From M55B167 sp046482825 (GTDB taxonomy: Bacteria; Verrucomicrobiota; Kiritimatiellia; RFP12; UBA1067): a stretch of 15,883 nt of DNA. The notes beneath the pieces are model-generated. The model did no database searches and had not been told where the DNA came from. It saw nothing but the letters and a program-made list of their open reading frames with translations. The position numbers and the translations under genes were made by a program. The DNA is taken from positions 1 through 15,883 of the forward strand of contig JAWOEI010000049.1 of NCBI GenBank assembly GCA_046482825.1, written 5' to 3'. Positions 7,226 to 13,564 of this stretch are shown here, piece by piece (position 1 is the stretch's first letter; every line of letters starts with the position of its first letter).

Positions 7226-8236
7226 ATGGCCGAAAAGAAAAAGAACAACACCCAGCTTGACGCTGTTTTGAGTCAGATACGCAAGGAATTCGGGGATGCC
7301 GCTATAATGCGTATGGGTGATGAATCCGCGAACAAAAATATTGATGTAATATCAACCGGTTCATTCTCTCTGAATCTTGCGCTGGGTACCGGCGGACTGC
7401 CTCGCGGCCGGGTTGTAGAGGTTTACGGACAGGAATCGTCCGGCAAGACTACTCTGGCCCTGCATGTCATCGCCAATGCGCAGAAAACCGGCGGCATGGC
7501 CGCCTTTGTGGATGCTGAGCATGCGATGGACCCTAATTACGCCCGGCGTATAGGGGTGAATCTTGATGACCTGCTTGTCTCCCAGCCTAACTCCGGTGAA
7601 GAAGCGCTCACAATCACTGAACAGCTGGTGAAAAGCAGTGCTTTGGATGTGGTGGTGGTTGACTCTGTGGCAGCCCTGACACCGCAGGCCGAAATCAACG
7701 GCAACATGGGTGATTCCCATATGGGACTCCAGGCACGCCTCATGTCCCAGGCAATGCGGAAACTTACCAGCTCTATATCCCAGACAAAAACCCTATGTCT
7801 TTTCACAAACCAGACCCGCCAGAAGATAGGCGTAATGTTCGGCAACCCGGAAACAACACCTGGCGGCAAAGCTTTGAAATTCTATACATCCGTGCGCCTG
7901 AATGTGCAGCGTATAGGAGCCATTAAAGATCCCTCGGGCACGGTTATCGGCAACCGGACAAGAGTGAAAGTTGTTAAAAACAAGGTTGCACCGCCCTTTA
8001 CCGAAGCGGAATTTGATATTCTTTACTCCCGCGGCATTTCCTGGGAAGGTTCGGTACTGGACGCCGCCCTCGCGCGCAATATTGTAATGAAACGCGGATC
8101 ATGGTACAGTTTTGAATCCGAACAGATAGGACAAGGCGCTATTGCGGCTACCGAATTTCTGAGAAACAACCCGGATGTATGCGAGAAAATCATAGAAATG
8201 ATTAATCAGGTTCCGGCCAGCTCTGCTGGCAAATAA
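7226..8236 (+). CDS. recA: Recombinase RecA
   Basis: This 336-residue protein is the bacterial strand-exchange ATPase. It has Walker A GQESSGKTT at 68-76, catalytic E98 in VDAEHAMD, Walker B VVVVDS (142-147), and the L1 segment with MGDSHMGLQARLMSQAMRKL (161-180). The L2 region has Q196 in FTNQ, followed by KIGVMFGNPETTPGG. FTNQTR in place of the common FINQIR is a mild variant. The C-terminus stops at ASSAGK and lacks the acidic tail that tempers RecA in E. coli. A clear ribosome site (AAGGAGAG) lies 4 bases before the ATG. No LexA box of the E. coli or Bacillus type was recognised upstream, so SOS control is not evident and read-through from the mscS operon is possible. The recA-alaS order is a widespread arrangement, here without recX between them. 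Confidence 0.99.
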   Translation: MAEKKKNNTQLDAVLSQIRKEFGDAAIMRMGDESANKNIDVISTGSFSLNLALGTGGLPRGRVVEVYGQESSGKTTLALHVIANAQKTGGMAAFVDAEHAMDPNYARRIGVNLDDLLVSQPNSGEEALTITEQLVKSSALDVVVVDSVAALTPQAEINGNMGDSHMGLQARLMSQAMRKLTSSISQTKTLCLFTNQTRQKIGVMFGNPETTPGGKALKFYTSVRLNVQRIGAIKDPSGTVIGNRTRVKVVKNKVAPPFTEAEFDILYSRGISWEGSVLDAALARNIVMKRGSWYSFESEQIGQGAIAATEFLRNNPDVCEKIIEMINQVPASSAGK

Positions 8237-8316
8237 ATATTTTCATCGGCACCGACTGATACAGAATCCGCTTTTTGTCTGCAACCTAAGCCCTTTAACC
8301 CCCTGATTTCCATCAA

Positions 8317-10113
8317 ATGAAAATTACAGCTGATCAACTTCGCGATAAATACCTCAGTTTTTTTAAATCCAGAGGTCATTCCATTATTTCAGGCGGGTCT
8401 CTAATACCCGAGAACGACCCCACTGTGCTTTTCACCACAGCCGGAATGCACCCGCTGGTACCCTACCTGCTGGGTGAACCGCACCCGGCAGGCAGACGGT
8501 TAACTAACGTACAGAAATGTGTGCGCACAGGTGATATTGACGCTGTGGGCGACACTTGTCATCTCACTTTCTTTGAAATGCTGGGCAACTGGTCTCTGGG
8601 TGAATATTTCAAAAAAGAGGCGATCACATGGTCTTTTGAATTTCTGACACAGGAACTGGGTTTTTCAGCAGAACAGATCAGTGTCACTGTGTTTGCGGGC
8701 GAGGAAGGAATTCCACGCGATGATGAATCCATATCAATATGGAAATCTCTGGGTATTCCTGACGAGCGGATTTACCCGCTTCCGCGCTCTGACAACTGGT
8801 GGGGACCTGCGGCAGCGACAGGCCCCTGCGGGCCTGACACAGAAATGTTCATCGATACCGGCAAAGAGAAATGCGGCGACAAATGCGCTCCGGGATGCCA
8901 CTGCGGCAAGTACATTGAAATCTGGAATGATGTCTTTATGCAGTACAACAAAACTGCGGAAGGCATGTATGAACCTCTCAAGCAGCATAATGTGGACACA
9001 GGCATGGGGGTTGAACGCACCATCTGCATGATGAACGGTTATGAAACCGTTTACGAAACCGAGCTGTTTGCACCTCTCATGGAAAAAATCCGTGAATTAT
9101 CATCTGTCCAACCCGAAGATGAAGAACAGAAAATACGCGCCGAACGCATAATTGCCGACCATATGCGTACAGCTGTCTTTATCCTCGGAGATCCTAAAGG
9201 AGGTCTCAAGCCGGGCAACCTCGGCGCAAACTACGTTTTGCGCAGGCTGATACGCCGTTCAGTGCGTTATGCAAAAATGCTCGGTATTGCCGAAGGTTAC
9301 ACAGACATACTTTCCGCCATAATCATAAACAGCTACAGACACGTATATCAGGAACTTGAAGACAACCGTAAAACCATCATTGAAGAACTTACTGCAGAAG
9401 AAAGACGTTTTGAAAAAACACTCAACGCCGGACAGCGGGAATTCAACAAAGTGGCCGATACACTCAGTAATCACGGACAGACAACTCTACCCGGCCGCAC
9501 CGCTTTCAAACTTTACGACACTTACGGATTCCCGCTGGAGTTTACCGAGGAACTGGCACAAGAAAAAGGACTCGTCATTGACAGGGCCGGATACGAAAAG
9601 GCGTTCAGAAAACACCAGGAGTTGTCTAAAGCTGGCAGTGCCGGTTTCAAAGGAGGCCTGGCTGACAACACTGTTGTTACCACCCGTCTGCATACCGCCA
9701 CACATCTGCTGCACAAGGCCCTGCAGACAGTTCTGGGTGAACATGTCAAACAGAAGGGCTCCAATATAACATCCGAAAGACTGCGTTTTGACTTTTCACA
9801 TCCCGCAAAAATGACTCCTGAAGAGAAAAAACAGGTGGAAGATCTGGTTAATGAACAGATCAAACGCAACCTGCCGATCACCGTAGAAACAATGTCCATC
9901 GAAGAAGCCAGAAACAAAGGGGCTACCGCCTTGTTCTCCTCCAAATACGGAGAACAAGTCAAAGTTTATACAATAGGTGATTTCAGCATGGAAGTATGTG
10001 GCGGTCCGCATGCTGAAAACACCGGTGAACTGGGCGGTTTCAAAATAAAAAAGGAGGAATCATCCTCTGCCGGTGTACGTCGTATCAAAGCTGTAATCAC
10101 CAATAAAGAATGA
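8317..10113 (+). CDS. alaS: Alanyl-tRNA synthetase, compact form
   Basis: This class II synthetase charges tRNA-Ala and edits mis-charged Ser/Gly-tRNA. The aminoacylation core (about 1-440) shows FTTAGMHPLVPYL, SDNWWGPAAATGPCGPDTE and the motif 3 segment DTGMGVERT (227-235). The editing domain (about 455-590) has the zinc-ligand pairs HTATH (H459, H463) and CGGPH (C561, H565). At 598 residues it is far shorter than the usual 870-880. It lacks the C-terminal C-Ala/oligomerisation domain, and it jumps from the core to the editing domain without the roughly 100-residue beta-barrel. A four-Cys cluster (C186, C190, C194, C196) interrupts the core and may bind zinc. These traits match the short AlaRS common in CPR bacteria. 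No Shine-Dalgarno site precedes the ATG. It follows recA by 80 bases. Confidence 0.97.
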   Translation: MKITADQLRDKYLSFFKSRGHSIISGGSLIPENDPTVLFTTAGMHPLVPYLLGEPHPAGRRLTNVQKCVRTGDIDAVGDTCHLTFFEMLGNWSLGEYFKKEAITWSFEFLTQELGFSAEQISVTVFAGEEGIPRDDESISIWKSLGIPDERIYPLPRSDNWWGPAAATGPCGPDTEMFIDTGKEKCGDKCAPGCHCGKYIEIWNDVFMQYNKTAEGMYEPLKQHNVDTGMGVERTICMMNGYETVYETELFAPLMEKIRELSSVQPEDEEQKIRAERIIADHMRTAVFILGDPKGGLKPGNLGANYVLRRLIRRSVRYAKMLGIAEGYTDILSAIIINSYRHVYQELEDNRKTIIEELTAEERRFEKTLNAGQREFNKVADTLSNHGQTTLPGRTAFKLYDTYGFPLEFTEELAQEKGLVIDRAGYEKAFRKHQELSKAGSAGFKGGLADNTVVTTRLHTATHLLHKALQTVLGEHVKQKGSNITSERLRFDFSHPAKMTPEEKKQVEDLVNEQIKRNLPITVETMSIEEARNKGATALFSSKYGEQVKVYTIGDFSMEVCGGPHAENTGELGGFKIKKEESSSAGVRRIKAVITNKE

Positions 10114-10138
10114 GATCACGGCAACAACCACTTTATTA

Positions 10139-10167
10139 TTGCATTGAAGAGTCTAACGATATATAAT
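10139..10167 (+). promoter_or_regulatory. Candidate promoter downstream of alaS
   Basis: TTGCAT (10139-10144) is followed by exactly 17 bases and a consensus TATAAT (10162-10167). Transcription would start near 10174, just where the 5' arm of the self-complementary rod begins. Confidence 0.5.
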
Positions 10168-10172
10168 CTGCG

Positions 10173-10332
10173 ACAGAGACACGCCTTGAAGGGTCAGGAC
10201 TCCATATTTTCCGGCTTCAGACGAACGACTTAAGCCGAACGGATATAATTCGCCGGTGAAAGGTGAACAATTTTCAAAACTGGGTCACTGCGATCTGAAA
10301 CCCGGATTCCCGGATCCTGCGGACGGGTCTGT
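10173..10332 (+). ncRNA. Candidate structured RNA (long rod), small RNA or leader
   Basis: The two halves of this stretch are complementary in nested order. ACAGA 10173-10177 pairs with TCTGT 10328-10332. CAGGAcTCC 10195-10203 pairs with GGATCCTG 10312-10319. CCGG 10211-10214 pairs with CCGG 10302-10305. TTCAGA 10216-10221 pairs with TCTGAA 10294-10299. TCGC 10250-10253 pairs with GCGA 10290-10293, and GTGA 10256-10259 with TCAC 10285-10288. Between the second and third helices is a roughly symmetrical 7/6-base internal loop, and a 28-base bulge lies only on the 5' side. The overall form, a rod of about 160 bases right after a promoter, is reminiscent of 6S RNA, but no family-specific bases were recognised. 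There is no U-tract at its 3' end, so it may instead be the structured leader of the lipoprotein gene at 10403. An alternative small hairpin (CGGCTT 10212-10217 with AAGCCG 10232-10237) could compete. Confidence 0.4.
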
Positions 10333-10344
10333 TAGTTACAAATG

Positions 10345-10366
10345 TGTTACAACGTGTGTTGTAGCA
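10345..10366. promoter_or_regulatory. Inverted repeat upstream of the lipoprotein gene
   Basis: TGTTACAAC (10345-10353) and GTTGTAGCA (10358-10366) form a 9-bp dyad with one G-U pair and a 4-base loop. A direct repeat of GTTACA also occurs at 10335-10340 and 10346-10351. An operator is possible. There is no T-run after it, so it is not a terminator. Confidence 0.4.
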
Positions 10367-10402
10367 TGTAATAAAACAAACATCCCATAAAGGATAAATG
10401 TC

Positions 10403-10576
10403 ATGAAAAAAATGTTATTCGTTACATTGTTAGCTGTTGCTTCACTTGCAATCTGCGGTTGCAAAGAAAAAACAACTGAAGAAAAACTTCAGGATGCGGC
10501 TGATTCAGCTCAGAAAGATGCCGCGGCAGCTCAGAAAGACATGGGCAAAAAGCTGGACAATGCTCTTAGCAACTAA
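10403..10576 (+). CDS. Small lipoprotein, 57 residues
   Basis: The ATG at 10403 is preceded at 8 bases by AAAGGA and opens a 57-codon frame ending at TAA 10574-10576. The product has a Lys-started hydrophobic signal (residues 1-17) and a lipobox-like ICGC, with C20 as the likely lipidated cysteine. A short helical mature part follows, repeating Ala/Gln/Lys/Asp units (AADSAQKDAAAAQKD). After signal peptidase II processing only about 38 residues remain, like the small entericidin or Lpp-type membrane lipoproteins, although no family is claimed. It has a strong terminator downstream and the possible structured leader upstream, so it looks like an independent, probably highly expressed unit. Confidence 0.8.
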   Translation: MKKMLFVTLLAVASLAICGCKEKTTEEKLQDAADSAQKDAAAAQKDMGKKLDNALSN

Positions 10577-10602
10577 GTTTATGTTCTGAAAACAGCTTGA
10601 AT

Positions 10603-10660
10603 CTCTTCCTTGAAAACAGCAGCGTAATTTCTGTGTTCAAGGAGGAGCTTGTTGTTTTGT
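10603..10660 (+). terminator. Terminator of the small lipoprotein gene
   Basis: A 12-bp stem pairs CTCTTCCTTGAA (10603-10614) with TTCAAGGAGGAG (10636-10647). It extends past one mismatch by ACAG (10616-10619) with CTGT (10631-10634), closing an 11-base loop. A T-rich run, CTTGTTGTTTTGTG, follows. It lies 26 bases after the lipoprotein stop. Confidence 0.7.
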
Positions 10661-10733
10661 GTATAAACCGCATATTGAAATCGGATTTTATCGGAAAAGT
10701 CCGGATGACTGGACAAGATGCGGAACGCTGAAC

Positions 10734-10741
10734 GGAAAAGG
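10734..10741 (+). promoter_or_regulatory. Ribosome binding site that fixes the purN start
   Basis: GGAAAAGG lies 7 bases upstream of the ATG at 10749. It supports that start over the upstream ATG at 10659. Confidence 0.6.
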
Positions 10742-10748
10742 TTGGATA

Positions 10749-11387
10749 ATGAAGGACAAAGGTGAAGACACCCTGAAAGTAGGCATTCTGGGATCTGGCT
10801 CCGGATCAAATATGCAGTCAATTATTAACGCCATAGAAGCTGGCACACTGAATGCGACGGTTAAGATTGTTATTTCCGATGTACGCAATGCTGGCATTCT
10901 TAAACGTGCCGCAAAACACAATATACCCGCCCAATGGCTCGACTGTGCCCCTTACAGAACCAAACTTGACGGAGAGGCGCAGCAACGCTGTATAAATATT
11001 CTCAGAGAACACGAAATTGACACTATTGTCCTGGCTGGCTTTATGCGTATAATCAAACCGGAACTTCTGCAGGCTTTTCCAGGGCGCATTCTCAACATAC
11101 ACCCCGCATTGCTGCCTGCTTTTCCCGGTCTTGACGCCTGGAAACAGGCTCTTGATTACGGCACAAAGGTGGCTGGTTGCACAGTACACTTTGTGGATGA
11201 GGGAACGGACACAGGACCTGTTATTATTCAGCGTTCAGTGCCGGTATTCAACGACGATACCTACGAAACACTGCACGCGCGCATTCAGCAGGAAGAACAC
11301 ATAGCATACCCTGACGCTCTGAGACTTCTTTCAGAAAAACAACTCAGAATAGAAGGCAGAACCGTCAGATTTTCAAACTCTGTCTGA
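10749..11387 (+). CDS. purN: Phosphoribosylglycinamide formyltransferase (GAR transformylase)
   Basis: This 212-residue cytosolic enzyme transfers a formyl group from 10-formyl-tetrahydrofolate to glycinamide ribonucleotide, in the third step of purine synthesis. The nucleotide-binding loop GILGSGSGSNMQS is at 12-24. The catalytic triad is N116 and H118 in NIHPALLPAFPG, with D154 in VDEGTDTGPVI. Length is normal for the family. An upstream in-frame ATG at 10659 would add thirty residues of no family similarity. The ATG at 10749 has GGAAAAGG (10734-10741) 7 bases before it and gives the expected N-terminus, so it is preferred. It is preceded by the lipoprotein terminator, so it must have its own promoter in the roughly 90 bases between. 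No other pur gene is adjacent. Confidence 0.97.
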   Translation: MKDKGEDTLKVGILGSGSGSNMQSIINAIEAGTLNATVKIVISDVRNAGILKRAAKHNIPAQWLDCAPYRTKLDGEAQQRCINILREHEIDTIVLAGFMRIIKPELLQAFPGRILNIHPALLPAFPGLDAWKQALDYGTKVAGCTVHFVDEGTDTGPVIIQRSVPVFNDDTYETLHARIQQEEHIAYPDALRLLSEKQLRIEGRTVRFSNSV

Positions 11388-11394
11388 AAATCTG
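11366..11394. terminator. Hairpin at the 3' end of purN
   Basis: CAGATTTTCA (11366-11375) pairs perfectly with TGAAAATCTG (11385-11394) over 10 bp, with a 9-base loop. The purN stop codon is in the 3' arm. There is no U-tract on either strand, so this may protect the 3' end or be an inefficient terminator between convergent genes. Confidence 0.4.
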
Positions 11395-11427
11395 CAAAGT
11401 CAATAACACTGACAACGGATAAAACAT

Positions 11428-11462
11428 AACGGTTTACATTTACCAATACGGAAAAAACCGTT
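11428..11462 (-). terminator. Possible terminator of the zinc-finger gene
   Basis: On the minus strand AACGGTTT and AAACCGTT form an 8-bp stem (11455-11462 with 11428-11435) with a 19-base loop, followed by ATGTTTTAT. The large loop and broken T-run make it weak. It begins 8 bases after the gene's stop. Confidence 0.35.
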
Positions 11463-11469
11463 CTCCGAT

Positions 11470-13443
11470 TTATTCCGTCTTTTTTCCGTTGCCTTCCGGT
11501 ACAGGTTCCCCGCCGCTCTTTTCATCTTGCGGCGCTTCAGTTTCCGGTGCAGGTTTCCCGCCGCTCTTTTCATCTTGCGGCGCTTCAGTTTCCGGTGCAA
11601 TTTCCGGTGCGGCGCTTTTTCCGGAGGAGACCGGTTTTTTATCGCCATCGGTCACAGCCTTGGCGGCAACAGACTCACTTCGCCTGCCTCCCCCTTTCTT
11701 TTCACCGGGTAGCAATCGGAAAGCAGGATGTTCCAGCGGCACACTGAGAACATCATTATAATATTCAATGACATTACTTTTTTCAATCAGCCACATCAAC
11801 TGTCCGAGCACTTCCTTGATCGCGGCTTCATCGTTGCCAGCCAGTGCGCGTATCATTTCGGTTTTTGTGCAAGCCGGATGATCATGAATATAAGCGATTA
11901 TGTCCTTGACCATATCAACAGCATGGGATGGATCGAGCTCAACGGGTTTTTTCTGGATTACAAAATCCGGACCTTTCGCCTCATTAGCGCGGAACATATG
12001 GAGTTTTCTGTGGCGGAACGCTCCGCGCAGAGCAAAAAACAGAGATGTCGGAAAACGACGCTCCTTCTGAATCATATTCTTTATCGCAAAATAAAGTTCT
12101 TTGTCGGGAGTCTGCATAGCTATGGAGGAAACACACACCAGGTGCTTGACAGATGCATACTTATCCGGAAGAATTTCACGCCTGAAAACCATCTCGGCAA
12201 CATCACGTTCCATGGGCGGAGCTTTCATTTCCCTGTCTTCAGCTGCAATACCGGCTTCAGTAACCGGTGATACGGCATCCGTTTCCACAGACGCCTCAGG
12301 TGAGGCTTCCGCCTGAACAGGTGCAGTCTCATCATGCTGCGCGGCATCAGCGGGTGGAACCTGATTTACAGCCGGTTGTTCCCCATTCGAAGACGCCGTC
12401 TTCTCAGAACTGTTTAAGGTAGCTGATACTTCCACAGTTTTACGTCTGTAGATTTTTTTTCTTGTGCAGGACTGACGCCACTCCTCAATCACTTCGGGAT
12501 CCCGCACGCTCTCAATTTTACGACGATAGGATTCTTCGGACATATTGGGAAATCTGGAGCGTAGCATTTCATGCACCTTGGCATTATAGCTATGATGATT
12601 GGGCGGCCCGAGAAGTTCACCGGTAATGCCGCAACGCATAACGCATACAAACTGTCCTCCGGGCGGATCACATTCCACCTCTTCCACATCAAAAAAATCG
12701 TCCAGATGCCGATTAACCAGATGTTCCTGGATTTTCTCTTCGCTCAGCGCTGGCATCCCGCAGACTTTACATTGATAGAGCGGTACGGTATTATCCTTCT
12801 GCTGAGCAATGCGGATAAGACAGGACGCAGGTTTGTCAAGAAACAGCCAGGCGATGTCCCGCAGGGGAAAAGCACGGTGAGAGGACTGAATCCGGCGAAT
12901 GACACCTCCGAGAGCTTTCTGTTCAGGAAGAACACGTATCTCTAAGGGCAGCGGCGGATGTTCAGAGCGGGAACGACCGCGGTACCTTCCGTGATCTCCC
13001 GCACCACGGTTTGAACCTCTGCTGTCAAATCCAGGCGCTCCGCCGGAACTGACTGTATGGCTTTCGGACAGTGCCGGAGCACCGGCTTCACCCACACGCG
13101 GATTAGGTTTGCGGAAATCATCACGCTCGCCATCACGACGTTTCATGAATTTACGGCTACCGCTTTTATTGTCACGATTCCGCTGGCTGAAACGATCATT
13201 GCGATTATCACGCCAGTTATCACGACGGCCGGAATAGCGCTTGTCACGTCGGCCGTATGAGTCATGACCACTTTCAAAACGAGCGTTCTTCACTTTCTTC
13301 AGGTGCTCTTCCGGTGAAGTCCGCGCCCAGCTGGGAGCAAAATCCAGATCAAGAGAAATATTCTCCAATCCACCGGTGTCCGCTTTTTCACGAGGTTCAG
13401 AATCAGGTTTGTTATTTTTTTCGCCACTCTCGTTCATAGGCAT
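11470..13443 (-). CDS. Uncharacterised zinc-finger protein with a disordered basic N-terminus
   Basis: The protein is 657 residues from the first ATG, or 655 from the third codon. Residues 45-165 are a low-complexity Arg/Asp/Gly-rich stretch resembling the RGG-like tails of RNA-binding proteins. A folded part (about 165-335) contains a C2H2-type finger (C225, C228, H241, H246) and the segment RCGITGELLGPPNHHSYN. A Glu/Ala/Pro-rich linker follows (335-410), then a helical domain (about 420-575) with a winged-helix-like end. The tail (612-650) is a 16-residue tandem repeat. The GxLLGPPNxHxYN-type core recalls a family of hypothetical proteins in Verrucomicrobia and relatives, with no known function. 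Nucleic-acid binding is an inference from the finger and tail. No Shine-Dalgarno site is present, and the promoter overlaps the start. Confidence 0.85.
   Translation of the reverse strand: MPMNESGEKNNKPDSEPREKADTGGLENISLDLDFAPSWARTSPEEHLKKVKNARFESGHDSYGRRDKRYSGRRDNWRDNRNDRFSQRNRDNKSGSRKFMKRRDGERDDFRKPNPRVGEAGAPALSESHTVSSGGAPGFDSRGSNRGAGDHGRYRGRSRSEHPPLPLEIRVLPEQKALGGVIRRIQSSHRAFPLRDIAWLFLDKPASCLIRIAQQKDNTVPLYQCKVCGMPALSEEKIQEHLVNRHLDDFFDVEEVECDPPGGQFVCVMRCGITGELLGPPNHHSYNAKVHEMLRSRFPNMSEESYRRKIESVRDPEVIEEWRQSCTRKKIYRRKTVEVSATLNSSEKTASSNGEQPAVNQVPPADAAQHDETAPVQAEASPEASVETDAVSPVTEAGIAAEDREMKAPPMERDVAEMVFRREILPDKYASVKHLVCVSSIAMQTPDKELYFAIKNMIQKERRFPTSLFFALRGAFRHRKLHMFRANEAKGPDFVIQKKPVELDPSHAVDMVKDIIAYIHDHPACTKTEMIRALAGNDEAAIKEVLGQLMWLIEKSNVIEYYNDVLSVPLEHPAFRLLPGEKKGGGRRSESVAAKAVTDGDKKPVSSGKSAAPEIAPETEAPQDEKSGGKPAPETEAPQDEKSGGEPVPEGNGKKTE
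11497..11599. repeat. 48-bp in-frame tandem repeat in the zinc-finger gene
   Basis: Copies begin at 11511 and 11559 with a period of exactly 48 bp and near identity over 41 bases. A diverged partial copy precedes them (11497-11510). They encode the 16-residue unit PETEAPQDEKSGGKPA, so length changes would keep the frame. Confidence 0.85.
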
Positions 13444-13445
13444 TT

Positions 13446-13474
13446 ATTATAAGGCGCTTACAAAGGCCGGTCAA
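13446..13474 (-). promoter_or_regulatory. Near-consensus sigma-70 promoter overlapping the start of the zinc-finger gene
   Basis: On the minus strand TTGACC (13469-13474) is followed by exactly 17 bases and TATAAT (13446-13451). The first in-frame ATG (13441-13443) begins two bases after the -10 box, so transcription should start within it or just past it, at about 13438-13440. The second ATG (13435-13437) would then be at or near the 5' end of the mRNA. Confidence 0.65.
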
Positions 13475-13493
13475 CCGCTTTTACGTAAAAACA

Positions 13494-13532
13494 GATAAAA
13501 ATAACGTCAGGCTTTTTGGTGAAGGAACTGAC
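13494..13532 (-). terminator. Weak terminator candidate for the aconitase gene
   Basis: On the minus strand GTCAG and CTGAC (13528-13532 with 13506-13510) form a short stem followed by GTTATTTTTATC. The 5-bp stem and long loop make this a weak call. It lies about 33 bases beyond the stop. Confidence 0.25.
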
Positions 13533-13564
13533 CCCTAAAAAATTTATAATCTCTCCAAGCCCCC

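Noticed and set aside
10173..10332. SRP RNA, tmRNA or RNase P RNA identity for the rod
   Set aside because: The conserved SRP GGAAGG-type loop, the tmRNA tRNA-like ends and the RNase P core bases are all absent, and the length is too short for the last two.
10659..10748. Longer purN starting at the ATG at 10659
   Set aside because: The added thirty residues are unlike PurN, while the ATG at 10749 has a well-placed ribosome site and gives the normal N-terminus.
10831..10846. Second GG-N10-GC (-24/-12-like) match, TGGCAC with ATGC downstream
   Set aside because: It lies inside the purN coding region with no downstream gene start. It shows that such matches occur by chance and is a caution for the site at 4064.
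13506..13535. REP/TnpA-associated hairpin (GGGGTCAG-type motif on the minus strand)
   Set aside because: Only one short motif is present, with no transposase and no second copy in the window. A weak terminator for the aconitase gene is the simpler reading.
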